The translations under genes were made by a program, and so were the position numbers. From assembly GCF_900573985.1 (NCBI RefSeq), contig NZ_UWOK01000002.1, positions 124,001 to 188,000 of the forward strand: a stretch of DNA of 64,000 bases, in the 5' to 3' direction. The stretch's first letter is position 1, and each line of letters begins with the position of its first letter. Source of the stretch: Campylobacter showae. Its GTDB lineage: Bacteria; Campylobacterota; Campylobacteria; Campylobacterales; Campylobacteraceae. The notes under the pieces were generated by a model that saw only the letters and a list, made by a program, of their open reading frames with translations, had not been told where the DNA came from and made no database searches. Below are positions 46,556-56,216 of the stretch, piece after piece.

Positions 46556-47873
46556 TTATGAAGAATTTTATAGCTCTTTGCTTGAAGATTTTAGAAAAGA
46601 CGTAGGCGAGCTAGATGATGTCATAATGGCAGATATAAATAATTATTTAGCTAGCGAACTTGATGCCATAAAGTCTGCATGCGAAAATAATCCTTATAAA
46701 ACATTAGATCCAAGGATAATGGATATAAAAAGGAGCATAATGTATGGTCAACAAGATACCGTAGATATTCAAACCGATATTGAACTAGTCAGAATTCTTT
46801 TAGGAAATGAGGAGGCTAAAAATTTTAAAGAACAGTTAAATATGCTTCCTGAAATAGATTTTGGAAGAAGATATAAACGTTTAGAAATAAGAAAGAAGAT
46901 ACTTGATAGATGCGAGCAAGCATGGTGGCAAAGATGTATAAATAAAAATTTACAAAGTATACCCGATATATTAAATGAAAAAATTTATGAGCTAAAACTA
47001 ATGTATGCAATTTGTCGGCCATGTAAATTTAGGCCACAGGGATTTTTACAAAATCATGATCCTGGAGATAGAATAGGAAAACTTACCACTTTTTTGAATA
47101 TAATAGGTTCATCAAATAAATTAAGGCAAATATGTGAAATTATCGGTAGAGGCGAAGGTATAAAAAATGAAAACATAACTTTTTCAAATAGTAATTCAAA
47201 GCTAAATAACTTTAAAGAACAATTTGACGGCATTAAAATTTCAAATGAAATCGAAAATATTATACCGTCTGAACTTGCATTTTTAAGTGAAGATTTACAT
47301 ATTATTTTTGATATGAAATTTGTTGAGAAAAAACTATTGTGCTTTGAAAGTCAAAGCGAGGTCAAAAATATAAACAGCGGTTTTAAAATGCCGAATGTAA
47401 GACAAAAAGGGTCTGTGATGCTTGTGGTGGACGGTAGTTATTCTATGCAGGAAAAAGAAAATACGGCAAAAAGCATAGCCTTTTTAGTGGCTACTATCGC
47501 CAAACGCGAAAAAAGAGCTTGCTATCTTGTGTGTTTTAATACTCAGATAAAAGCTTATGATTTAAGCGGTCATAAATGGCATGACGAACTGATGAAATTT
47601 TGTCTTACTAAATTTGACGATGGGACAAACTTTAAAATAGCTATCAAAAGGGCTTTGGAACATATCAAAAATGATAAAAATGCCGATGTCTTAGTTGTTT
47701 CTGATGCATTGTTTGATATAGACGACGAGATAAGAAATATATCAAAAAATATAAAATTAAACGGTTCAAATTTATATGCAATTATACTAGGTGATGAGGG
47801 AACCGTAAAGTTAAATGAAATTTTTGATAAAATTTGGAAACTGGAATGTACGACTTTAATAATCAAAGCATAG
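46548..47873 (+). CDS. viaA: ViaA-like VWA-domain protein
   Basis: The 441-residue product starts at TTG 46548, which overlaps the ravA stop; AAGGAC lies nine bases upstream. The N-terminal 280 residues are helical, and a C-terminal VWA domain carries the metal-binding MIDAS motif DGSYSM (295-300), a threonine in DDGTNF and VVSDALFD. VWA proteins pair with MoxR ATPases to present substrates. It is translationally coupled to ravA and a small third gene follows. Confidence 0.85.
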   Translation: MRNYEEFYSSLLEDFRKDVGELDDVIMADINNYLASELDAIKSACENNPYKTLDPRIMDIKRSIMYGQQDTVDIQTDIELVRILLGNEEAKNFKEQLNMLPEIDFGRRYKRLEIRKKILDRCEQAWWQRCINKNLQSIPDILNEKIYELKLMYAICRPCKFRPQGFLQNHDPGDRIGKLTTFLNIIGSSNKLRQICEIIGRGEGIKNENITFSNSNSKLNNFKEQFDGIKISNEIENIIPSELAFLSEDLHIIFDMKFVEKKLLCFESQSEVKNINSGFKMPNVRQKGSVMLVVDGSYSMQEKENTAKSIAFLVATIAKREKRACYLVCFNTQIKAYDLSGHKWHDELMKFCLTKFDDGTNFKIAIKRALEHIKNDKNADVLVVSDALFDIDDEIRNISKNIKLNGSNLYAIILGDEGTVKLNEIFDKIWKLECTTLIIKA

Positions 47874-48277
47874 GCGATATGAACATTAATATAGCCATGT
47901 CAAGATATGAAATGGCTAGAAGCGATCTTTTTAATTTAGTTTATTCCTTGGGGCGTAAATTAAATAAAGCCGATATTTCAGTGGTTTCTTTGGATGCTAA
48001 CGCGAAAAAAGATATGCAAGATATCTATACTTTACTAGATAATCAAACGAAGAGTTGGAAAAAGATTTATTATGCCCAATGGATAGATGAATTTGCTAGT
48101 GTCATTAAAGATGTTCATAAAATTTTACGCATATACGATAGGTATTTTAACAAGCGCGACTTACAAGAAGCAGCCCAAGTACATTACATATCTAAAAGAA
48201 TAATAATGATAAGTATGTTAAGCGATAATAAATTCGATAGAAATGCTAAATTAGATTTGATGATTTGTTTTAGGTGA
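47846..48277 (+). CDS. Third gene of the RavA-ViaA operon, unknown
   Basis: An ATG at 47846 (an alternative upstream start is 47834) lies in the end of viaA. The product of about 143 residues is helical, starting MYDFNNQSIGDMNINIAMSR, and contains paired aromatic residues (KSWKKIYYAQWIDEFASVIK). No family is recognised. The tight overlap implies a subunit or regulator of RavA-ViaA. Confidence 0.55.
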   Translation: MYDFNNQSIGDMNINIAMSRYEMARSDLFNLVYSLGRKLNKADISVVSLDANAKKDMQDIYTLLDNQTKSWKKIYYAQWIDEFASVIKDVHKILRIYDRYFNKRDLQEAAQVHYISKRIIMISMLSDNKFDRNAKLDLMICFR

Positions 48278-48375
48278 TTAAGTTATATTTTAAATTTGGA
48301 TATCGTAGCGATTATATTTATCAGATTAATATATTCTGTGATGGGCTTTTAAAAGGGTTTTAGGGATTATCCCTA

Positions 48376-48417
48376 ACGAGGTGTTTTTGTCTGATCTGTC
48401 AGACAAAAAGTATCCTC
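48376..48417. terminator. Large imperfect inverted repeat after the RavA-ViaA operon
   Basis: CGAGG (48376-48380) pairs with CCTCG (48413-48417), and inside it TTTTTGTCTG (48384-48393) pairs perfectly with CAGACAAAAA (48400-48409). It could terminate in both directions. The length and nested arms are more than a simple terminator needs. Confidence 0.5.
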
Positions 48418-48579
48418 GCCCAGATAAGAAAATTTTGATTGTTACCATTTTATTAGCCATATCTCCGGAATAAAAATTTGAGATTTATTTAATAATTATC
48501 CATTTGTCTAATTTAGATTAAGCGGCTGCTGTTAAAAATATTAAGGATTTCTGGTTGTTCGATTTTTGTAAAAATATTT

Positions 48580-49548
48580 GGCTCTCTTTAACTTAAGCTC
48601 ACACAAAGGAGCATTAAGTTACGATGAGTTCGATGAAAAATAAATATATAGTCCGTTCCCGAATTTCGGAAAAGAAATTTAGAGAAATTCTCAAATACTT
48701 TACACAAGATGTAGAGGCTACTAAAATAGCAGAATTTACTAATATCTCAGAAAAAACAATCAACCTTGCGCTTGCACTCTCTTTGAGAAAATAACTAAAA
48801 ATATCAGAATTTTAATGTCTAAAGAGTGTGAGAAGATATCTAAGTTTTCAGGTGAAATTTTCAAGCCCCCTAGAAGCTTCGCTTTGAGATTGACGAAAGC
48901 TACTTTGGAGCTAAGAGAGAGTAAGAGGTATTGTGCTTGCACTCTCTTTGAGAAAAGAGGTAGAGGAGCGGCAAATAAAACACCCGTATTTCTATTTCGC
49001 TACGCTTATAGCTGTAAACAGACGGAATGTTAAAGCGTGACGGCAAGGTCTATACCCGGATAGTTAAAAACTGCTCCGCAAATGAACCGATACCGACATT
49101 ATCGGAGTTTCTCAAAGAGAGCGCAAGCGCAAGAGCGAATTAGATGAGAGCGTTATTTATTCTGATTGCCGGAAAGCTTATGACGGATTGGTTGATTACG
49201 GAGCTAAAGCTCATTATAGAGTAAAGCATTCTAAAAATGAATTCGCTAACGGTAAAAATCATATAAACGGTATAGAAAACTTCCGGGGATATGCTAAACA
49301 TAGACTAGCTAAATTTAAAGGCATTAAGAAAGAAAATTTCTTGCTTCGTCTTAAAGAGCGTGCTCTGCTCTACTTCGCTACACTTATAGCTTTTCAAGAC
49401 GCGGCCACGAACGTAGTGAAGTAGAGTTTAGATATAATAACAGTAAAGATACAAGAACTTTCTATCATATTTTACTAAAGATGATAAGAGGTCTTATAAG
49501 TAGCAAGACGAAGTTGTAGCTAAAAATCCACTTAAGTTCCGTTTAGCC
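48580..49548 (+). mobile_element. Decayed IS1595-family element (IS1016-like)
   Basis: Left end GGCTCTCTTTAACTTAAGCT (48580), right end CTTAAGTTCCGTTTAGCC (49548). The transposase is broken: start MSSMKNKYIVRSRISEKKFR at 48624, a middle part with GEI and KRGRGAANKTPV, and the C-terminal part 49188-49424 (GLVDYGAKAHYRVKHSKNEF, then GKNHINGIENF). Several 24-36 bp insertions with GCTTGCACTCTCTTTGAGAAA or GAAGCTTCGCTTT break the frame. The right end lies inside a CRISPR repeat. Confidence 0.75.
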
Positions 49549-49819
49549 TAAAGTATTGTAAGTTTAGAACAACCGTTTTTGCTTAAAAATCAGGGCAAGG
49601 GCTCCGGTTTTAAATAAAGTATTGTAAGTTTAGAACCGCAAAACTTGAACGACTATGTGCTACAAAAGCTTGAGTCTTAAATAAAGTATTGCAAGATTAT
49701 AACAAAATATATTCGTTTATTTTTATCTTTTTGTATTTTGTTTTAAACAAACTATTGAAAGTTTAGAACGCTCCTATTCGTATTCGCTTTTTGCGTAGCC
49801 GCCGTGTTTTAAACAAAAG
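49541..49819 (+). CRISPR. Degenerate second CRISPR array, 30-bp repeats, 36-37 bp spacers
   Basis: Repeats at 49541 (first bases replaced by the IS end), 49607, 49674, 49740 and a truncated one at 49806. The consensus begins GTTTTAAATAAAGTATTG and ends AAGTTTAGAAC, and repeats differ from each other at several bases. Spacers are 36, 37, 36 and 36 bp. The regular spacing shows a real array in decay. No cas genes are near. The same repeat occurs inverted at 62275. Confidence 0.82.
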
Positions 49820-49860
49820 ACTCTCCTTGACTTAAACTCACACAAAGAAGTGATAAGTTG
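49820..49860 (+). mobile_element. IS1595-family left-end fragment inside a CRISPR repeat
   Basis: GACTCTCCTTGACTTAAACT is a diverged copy of the left end at 48580. It follows directly on GTTTTAAACAAAA of the last CRISPR repeat, so an IS had inserted there and was later mostly lost. Confidence 0.55.
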
Positions 49861-50164
49861 CGATAGGCCTTTTGCTTTTATAAAAAAGATAATTTATCAA
49901 AATATTATGGTTTAGCATAACATTCACTAAACCGTATAATTCGCAAAGTTTTTTGATATCCTATTCAACAGATTATATTTATGCCCAAACGGATTTAATT
50001 AAAAAAATAATAGATCTATTTTGCCCTCAAGCATCACTTAGCATCTTAAGGACTTCTTCTTGGTATGTTATAGCGTATTGGATATAGGTACATTAATTAT
50101 TCGTAAAAATATTATTTATGTTATAATACGTACTTGATTTTAAAATTAACCAAAAGGAGAAAAG
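49861..50164. other. Gene-free region upstream of the GTPase pair
   Basis: AT-rich with no gene. TATGTTATAATACG at about 50118-50131 is a good -10 (TATAAT), and AAAAGGAGAAA precedes the GTPase start at 50165. No WYL-type operator is seen here. Confidence 0.4.
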
Positions 50165-51292
50165 ATGTCAAATTTTACTAAGACTTTTGAGGAGGCGTTC
50201 CAAAAAGAGTTTGAAGAGCAAAAAGCGGCGATAAAAAAACCAAATTTAGCTGTTGTCGGCGGAACAGGAGTTGGTAAAAGTTCTCTTATAAATCGCATAT
50301 TTGGTAAAAACGTGGCAAAGGCTGGCGCTGGAATTCCTGTTACCAAAGGCATGAATAAGATAGAGGATCCAAGCGGAAGTGTGCCGATAGTATTTTATGA
50401 TACAGAAGGATATGAGACAACGAGTGCAAATGAACAAAATAATACAAATTTTGAGCAAAACATAATCCCCGAGTTTGAAAAACTTCAAAAAAAGAATCTA
50501 GATGAGCAGATACATATAGTTTGGTATTGCATATCTATAGCAAATCATAGAGTAACTCCTTATGACATAAAAAATATTAAATATTTTAAAGACAATGGAT
50601 ATAAAGTCGCAATAGTTTTTACAAAATGTGATACTGATGAAGAACTGGGAGATGGTAGCGGTAAAGATGCAAACGCGTTTAAAGGCATCATCAAAGAAAA
50701 AATCGGCTCAATGGATTTTTTTGAAACCACAAATGATGAAAGTATGAAACTTGATGTGGACGCTTTACTTGAGTGGTCTGCTGGTCAGCTTGGTGATGAA
50801 ATGTTAAGGCAGTCTTTTATAATGGCTCAAATTTCTTCGATAGAGCTTAAAAAGCAAGAAGCCCATAGGGTAGTACATATAGCCGCTACAACTACCGCCG
50901 CAACAGCAGGACTAAATCCAGTGCCCATCTCAGATGCCCTTCTTATAGCACCACAGCAAATAGCCATGTGCGTAAAGATAGCAAATATCTTTTGGTTAAA
51001 TACCGGTAGTGCTTTAAATCTAGAAGAGCTTTTAAAAGCACAGCTGCTACAAATAGTAGGCAAGGCAGCAGCAGTTAGTCTTACAAAATTGATACCTGTT
51101 TTAGGGCAGCTCATAAACGCAGCTGTTGCAGGAGGGCTTACTTATGGATTTGGTTTTGCTATAACCGAGGCAAATGCTATGGCGCTAAATGAGTTTTTAA
51201 AGACCGGAAAAATGCCTGTTTGGGCTGAAGTTTTTAACTCAAAATTTATATTTGACATCATGAACAAAGCAAAAGATCAATTCAAAGGATAG
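50165..51292 (+). CDS. Era-like GTPase with DUF697 membrane domain
   Basis: In the 375-residue product, G1 is GGTGVGKSS (about 32-40), G3 is DTEG, and G4-like FTKCD contains the TKxD motif. The C-terminal half has the DUF697 pattern (AGLNPVPISDALLIAPQQIA) and hydrophobic glycine-rich helices. It is a paralogue of the protein at 30702, and the next GTPase follows after 3 bases. Membrane association and a stress or defence role are inferred. Confidence 0.82.
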   Translation: MSNFTKTFEEAFQKEFEEQKAAIKKPNLAVVGGTGVGKSSLINRIFGKNVAKAGAGIPVTKGMNKIEDPSGSVPIVFYDTEGYETTSANEQNNTNFEQNIIPEFEKLQKKNLDEQIHIVWYCISIANHRVTPYDIKNIKYFKDNGYKVAIVFTKCDTDEELGDGSGKDANAFKGIIKEKIGSMDFFETTNDESMKLDVDALLEWSAGQLGDEMLRQSFIMAQISSIELKKQEAHRVVHIAATTTAATAGLNPVPISDALLIAPQQIAMCVKIANIFWLNTGSALNLEELLKAQLLQIVGKAAAVSLTKLIPVLGQLINAAVAGGLTYGFGFAITEANAMALNEFLKTGKMPVWAEVFNSKFIFDIMNKAKDQFKG

Positions 51293-51295
51293 ACT

Positions 51296-52873
51296 ATGAG
51301 TATTGCTTGCAATATTTTAATCATAGGAAAAACTGGCACCGGCAAAAGCTCTTTTGCAAATTATCTTTTTGATGTGGATAAATTTACTACCGGTTCAGGT
51401 GAGCCGGTAACTAGCTGGGCTGAAAATTTTCAAGCATATCATTTTGAAAAAGAGGGCATAAAGATAAATGTATATGATTCTGTAGGATTAGAACCCGATA
51501 ATCAATCAAAGTGGATGGGAGAGCTTTATAATTTTTTAGCTCATAAGCAGAGTCAAAAAGATCCAAATAAAATCATACATGCTTTGTTTTACGTTATAAA
51601 TGCTTCAAGTGCCAGAATAGAGCCTGGCGAGACAACCAAAATAAAAGAGATCAAGCAAAAATATGATATAGACGGAACCATTGTCTTTACTCACTGCGAT
51701 GTCGCTGATAGGGACACACTATCCTGTCTTGAAAAAACTTGTGAGCAAAATAATCTTAAAAGTATTAAAATTTGCTCCATATCAAGGAAGACAAGAGCTG
51801 GAGTACAAAGTCAAAAGTGTGGTAAAGACGAGGCTGTCAAAATTTTACTTAGCTCATCGTATGATAAGGTTGGTAGAGAGCTTAGCATAGCTACCTATGA
51901 TAGTGTTATAGGATATATGGAGCAGACAAGAAAAAAACTAAAAGATAAAATTTCTTTGCTTGATTTTGGTCTATTTAAAAGCGATAAAGATAAATTTCAA
52001 CATGAATTTGCGGCTGCTATCAAGCCTATACTTGAGGATATACAGAACGAGAAAATCATTCCGCAAAATTATATCTCATATAAACAATTTTTAGATGAGT
52101 TTAGCAATGAGTATAAAGGCGAGGATGTCTTTAGTGAAAATTTTAAAAAGCTAAAAACAAAGGTAGAGAGTTTTAGGAGTTATTTTTCAGCAAATAATGA
52201 TCTTTCCATATCATTATTGTCTATAGTCTCATACAGCAACTTATTTTCAAATGGATTTAATTTTTTTATTCCGCTTGGCATAAAAGCTATTCGTAATTCT
52301 ATGCAATTAAATTTAATAGATTCGAAGATAGATATTTTTATAGATGAGTTACTTAAAGAAAAGTATTCGATTATGCAAGAGGATAAAAGGTTAAGTAGCG
52401 ACGATATCCGCAGACTTGAAGTGCTAAAGGATTACACTCAAATTTTACTGAAATTTGAGGATATGCCATTTTTAAAATACAATAATATATCCATATTATC
52501 TAAATTACCTGTCATATTATTAATGCCGCCGATACCATTTTATCAAATTACAGAAAAGTTAATTGTCTTATTTTCATTGCTCGGCGATACACCTTTTGAA
52601 AAGCTGTGTAAAAGTATAGATGATGCCATTAGCAAAGATGATTTTAAGGAGATCTTTAGAGCCACCAAAGATGCTTATGGATATATAAATTACAATAACT
52701 ACCAAGATTTTGAAAATCATAAAAAGGCAAAAGAAATTTTATTTAAGGGAGTTGAAGTTATACAAGAAAAATTTGATAAGGCAACAACAATAGCCGACAA
52801 AGCCAAAAACGACAAAAAGATAAGCACCGAGGAGATGGAGTATATGAAAAATATGCTAAATGATATAATCTAA
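51296..52873 (+). CDS. GTPase with long helical C-terminal extension
   Basis: In the 525-residue product, G1 is GKTGTGKSS (about 10-18), G3 is DSVG, and the G4 position reads FTHCDVAD, a divergent form. About 330 residues follow with helical and hydrophobic stretches (LSKLPVILLMPPIPFYQITE). The start lies 3 bases after the stop of the DUF697 GTPase, and two GTPases encoded together suggest a heteromer. No closer family is recognised. Confidence 0.75.
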   Translation: MSIACNILIIGKTGTGKSSFANYLFDVDKFTTGSGEPVTSWAENFQAYHFEKEGIKINVYDSVGLEPDNQSKWMGELYNFLAHKQSQKDPNKIIHALFYVINASSARIEPGETTKIKEIKQKYDIDGTIVFTHCDVADRDTLSCLEKTCEQNNLKSIKICSISRKTRAGVQSQKCGKDEAVKILLSSSYDKVGRELSIATYDSVIGYMEQTRKKLKDKISLLDFGLFKSDKDKFQHEFAAAIKPILEDIQNEKIIPQNYISYKQFLDEFSNEYKGEDVFSENFKKLKTKVESFRSYFSANNDLSISLLSIVSYSNLFSNGFNFFIPLGIKAIRNSMQLNLIDSKIDIFIDELLKEKYSIMQEDKRLSSDDIRRLEVLKDYTQILLKFEDMPFLKYNNISILSKLPVILLMPPIPFYQITEKLIVLFSLLGDTPFEKLCKSIDDAISKDDFKEIFRATKDAYGYINYNNYQDFENHKKAKEILFKGVEVIQEKFDKATTIADKAKNDKKISTEEMEYMKNMLNDII

Positions 52874-52906
52874 GCGACACAACCTATCACTTTTTGTTGT
52901 TAAAAT
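52874..52906 (+). promoter_or_regulatory. WYL-type operator and promoter, site 6 (one arm changed)
   Basis: GCGACACAACCTATCAC (52874-52890) keeps the GAC-n2-AACCT core but has ATC in place of GTC. TTAAAA starts 11 bases after ATC, the same spacing as in the other sites. It drives the gene at 52940. Confidence 0.55.
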
Positions 52907-52939
52907 AACGCATAAATATTATACATACAAGGAGACACA

Positions 52940-53827
52940 ATGATAAAAGATAACGTGTTGGCAGCAATTTTAGCTGTGGATTTTTTAACAACATCTAGTA
53001 AAGACCTTGGTCTTGCATATGCTTGGGCCGAAAGGATACTTACGACAATTCAGGTATCGCCAGAATATTTAACACACATATATAATTCCCTTTCTAATCA
53101 AGAAATTGAAATCAGCGCAATCATGGACTATGTTACTGCAATAACAGGCGATAGCGTCGACAATGTTATAAGAGATATACAAAATTGCAAAAAGCCGAAT
53201 TTGACAAGTTTGCAAGAGGATAGCCTAATGAAAGCATATGATGCTATGCAAGTTGTGTATCAAAGAAATTATGAGCAAGACAATCCATATGTTTATACGC
53301 CAGAAAAAATAAGAGATGTGCTAAGCAAAATAAATGTATTGGCAGATAAAATTGAATTAAAAATTTTATTTGATGAAGAAGAAAGAGAGAAAACTCTAAA
53401 ACTTTTTAAATTGAAAGAACAGAAAGGATTGCTGGCATACACATCTGATCAATCTAAAGAGATTGAACATATGGTTCCAAAAAGTACTATTAGAACAAGC
53501 CAAGAAGATATATTTGGTGTAGCACTTATATTAGTAACTGAAAACAAGTTAAGAAATATAATTACCAGCAACCCTGTTGCAGTTATGGCCTATTTAAAAA
53601 CTACTAATCAAAGAGATTTTATAAAAACATATAATGACATTATGGGTAACTATAGGATAGCAAACGAATATATGTCAAAATATATGGATTATTTGCAACA
53701 ATACGATATTAAGAATACAAACATAAAGAATTTTTCTGCAAAACAGGCGGAATATAATGATGAATTGCATATATTGCTATTAAAAGACTATTACGAATCA
53801 ATAATAAATAGGCCCAACAAAGCTTAG
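52940..53827 (+). CDS. Unknown helical protein behind a WYL-type operator
   Basis: The 295-residue product is soluble and all-helical, with no known motif or signal peptide; it starts after AAGGAGACACA. It forms a single-gene unit in the putative WYL regulon, between the GTPase pair and the WG-repeat gene. Confidence 0.6.
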   Translation: MIKDNVLAAILAVDFLTTSSKDLGLAYAWAERILTTIQVSPEYLTHIYNSLSNQEIEISAIMDYVTAITGDSVDNVIRDIQNCKKPNLTSLQEDSLMKAYDAMQVVYQRNYEQDNPYVYTPEKIRDVLSKINVLADKIELKILFDEEEREKTLKLFKLKEQKGLLAYTSDQSKEIEHMVPKSTIRTSQEDIFGVALILVTENKLRNIITSNPVAVMAYLKTTNQRDFIKTYNDIMGNYRIANEYMSKYMDYLQQYDIKNTNIKNFSAKQAEYNDELHILLLKDYYESIINRPNKA

Positions 53828-53868
53828 GCGGATTTTTAATAGTATAGTGCTTGGTTTTAACAATACAT

Positions 53869-53997
53869 ATGAGCACAAAAAAACAAACTATTACGAGCGA
53901 ATTTGGGCTAAATCAATACAATGAGTTAAACGATATAACGTCTCCGTTTGATAAAAATAATCCCTCGTTTGACTTAATCTACGAAATCACGATGTAA
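53869..53997 (+). CDS. Possible 42-residue protein
   Basis: A short frame, MSTKKQTITSEFGLNQYNEL, ends at 53997, 21 bases before the WG gene. The ribosome-binding site is weak and nothing is recognised. It could be a remnant. Confidence 0.3.
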   Translation: MSTKKQTITSEFGLNQYNELNDITSPFDKNNPSFDLIYEITM

Positions 53998-54018
53998 AAT
54001 ACTAAAAAAGGATAATAT

Positions 54019-56208
54019 ATGTTTGATTTTTTAAAATCGCCATTTGGCGCAAAGGATAAAGAAGCATCTACGCAGGTAGCTTCTATGAAAGCTACTGGGG
54101 GTGCAAGTATAAATAAAATAAATGCTCCCTCTAAAGAGATAGATACCAATAAGGCAGATACTGCTAATGAACTAGACGGACCACTGTTTAAAAATGAAAA
54201 AGACGGTAAATACGGATATATAAATACAAAAGGTAAACAGGTTATAGAGTGTAAATTTGATCATGCCGAGAATTTTAGCGAAGGCTTGGCTGCAGTTGAA
54301 AAAGACAACAAATGGGGATATATAAATACTAAAGGCGAGCAGGTTATAGAGTGTAAATTTGATCATGCCAGGGACTTTAGAAAAGGTTTAGCTAGAGTTA
54401 AAAAAGACGGTCAATACGGATACATAAACGTCAAAGACGAATATGTTATAGAGTGTAGATTTGACGAGGCCTTAGGCATCGATGATAAAGGTTTAGTTAG
54501 AGTTAAAAAAGACGGTAAATGTGGATACATAAACACCAAAGGAGAGCAGGTTATAGAGTGCAAATTCGATGATGCGTGGTTTTGTGGAGAAGGCTTGGCT
54601 GCAGTTAAAAAAGATGGCAAGTACGGATTTATAAACGCCAAAGGTGAGCAAATTATAGAGTGCAAATTTGATGATGCCAGACACTTTACAGAAGGCTTAG
54701 CTAGAGTTAAAAAACACAACAAGTATGGATTTATAAACGCCAAAGGTGAGCAAATTATAGAGTGCAAATTTGATGATGCCAGACACTTTACAGAAGGCTT
54801 AGCTAGAGTTAAAAAACACAACAAGTATGGATATATAAACGCTAAAGGCGAACAGGTTATAGAGTATAAATTTGATAATGCAGATGCATTTAGCGAAGGC
54901 TTAGCTCCAGTTGAAAAAGACGGCAAATGGGGATACATAAATGCTAAAGGCGAGCAGGTTATAGAGTGCGAATTTGATAATGCTATGGACTTTAGCGAAG
55001 GCTTAGCCAGAGTCGAAAAGGACGGTAAACTAGGATACATAAACGCCAAAGGCGAACAGGTTATAGAGTGCGAATTTGATTATGTTGATACCTTTAGCGA
55101 AGGCTTAGCCAGAGTCGAAAAGGACGGTAAACTAGGATACATAAATGCCAAAGGCGAACAGGTTATAGAGTGCAAATTTGATGATGCCGAAGACTTTAGA
55201 GAAGGTTTAGCTATAGTTGAAAAAGACGGCAAATGGGGATATATAAATGCTAAAGGCGAGCAGGTTATAGAGTGCAAATTTGATTCGACTTGGAACTTTA
55301 GTGAAGGCTTGGTTGGAGTTATGAAAGACGGCAAATGGGGATATATAAATGCTAAAGGCGAGCAGGTTATAGAGTGCGAATTTGATAATGCTATGGACTT
55401 TAGCGAAGGCTTAGCTCCAGTTGAAAAAGATGGCAAATGGGGATACATAAATGCTAAAGGCGAGCAAATTATAGAGTATAAATTTGATAATGCAGCTGCA
55501 TTTAGCGAAGGCTTAGCTGCGGTTGAAAAAGACGGCAAATGGGGATACATAAATGCTAAAGGCGAGCAGGTTATAGAGTGCAAATTTGATTATGCCTATG
55601 CCTTTATAGAAGGCTTAGCTAGAGTTAAAAAGGATAGTAAACTAGGATACATAAATACCAAAGGCGAGCAAGTTATAGAGTGCCAATTTTATTATCTTTA
55701 TAGCTTTAGCGAAGGCTTAGCTGCGGTTGAAAAAGACGGCAAATGGGGATACATAAATGCTAAAGGCGAGCAGGTTATAGAGTGTGAATTTGATTATGCC
55801 GAGGACTTTAGCGAAGGCTTAGCTGCAGTTAGAAAAGACCACAGATACGGGTACATAAATACCAAAGGCGAACAGGTTACAGGGTGCGAATTTGGTTATG
55901 CAGGTGCCTTTAGCGATGGCTTAGCTAGAGTTGCAAAAGACCGCAGATGGGGATACATAAACACCAAAGGCGAACAGGTTATAGAGTGTGAATTTGAGTG
56001 GGCTAGTGATTTTAGCGAAGACTTGGTTAGAGTTATGAAAGACGGCAAGTGGGGATACATAAACGCCAAAGGCGAGCAGGTTATAGAGTGCGAATTTAGT
56101 TATGCCCATGACTTCAAAAAGGGACTAGCTGAAGTTATGAAAGATTGCAAATGGTTTACTATTGATATCAAAGGAAATTTTATAATATCTGACGAAGATA
56201 ATAATTAA
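54019..56208 (+). CDS. WG-repeat protein, 19 full repeats
   Basis: The 729-residue product has a 60-residue linker followed by 19 complete and one partial 34-residue WG repeats with consensus KWGYINAKGEQVIECKFD followed by FSEGLA and V-KDG. WG repeats form beta-structured adhesion or binding surfaces. The 102-bp units are highly alike; units 5 and 6 are identical in protein and almost identical in DNA, a sign of recent duplication and of probable repeat-number variation. No signal peptide is present. It stands next to the Leo-like genes. Confidence 0.9.
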   Translation: MFDFLKSPFGAKDKEASTQVASMKATGGASINKINAPSKEIDTNKADTANELDGPLFKNEKDGKYGYINTKGKQVIECKFDHAENFSEGLAAVEKDNKWGYINTKGEQVIECKFDHARDFRKGLARVKKDGQYGYINVKDEYVIECRFDEALGIDDKGLVRVKKDGKCGYINTKGEQVIECKFDDAWFCGEGLAAVKKDGKYGFINAKGEQIIECKFDDARHFTEGLARVKKHNKYGFINAKGEQIIECKFDDARHFTEGLARVKKHNKYGYINAKGEQVIEYKFDNADAFSEGLAPVEKDGKWGYINAKGEQVIECEFDNAMDFSEGLARVEKDGKLGYINAKGEQVIECEFDYVDTFSEGLARVEKDGKLGYINAKGEQVIECKFDDAEDFREGLAIVEKDGKWGYINAKGEQVIECKFDSTWNFSEGLVGVMKDGKWGYINAKGEQVIECEFDNAMDFSEGLAPVEKDGKWGYINAKGEQIIEYKFDNAAAFSEGLAAVEKDGKWGYINAKGEQVIECKFDYAYAFIEGLARVKKDSKLGYINTKGEQVIECQFYYLYSFSEGLAAVEKDGKWGYINAKGEQVIECEFDYAEDFSEGLAAVRKDHRYGYINTKGEQVTGCEFGYAGAFSDGLARVAKDRRWGYINTKGEQVIECEFEWASDFSEDLVRVMKDGKWGYINAKGEQVIECEFSYAHDFKKGLAEVMKDCKWFTIDIKGNFIISDEDNN

Positions 56209-56216
56209 GACTCAAG

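Noticed and set aside
48815-49033. Plus-strand frame as a separate gene
   Set aside because: It reads through parts of the broken IS1595 transposase and its short insertions.
54230-56090. Many CAGGTTATAGAG words as further WYL operators
   Set aside because: They are part of the WG-repeat coding unit, lack the GAC/GTC arms and are not upstream of a gene.
54172-56109. Long minus-strand frames opposite the WG-repeat gene
   Set aside because: They are periodic shadows of the 102-bp repeat unit, with no ribosome-binding sites and no independent protein features.
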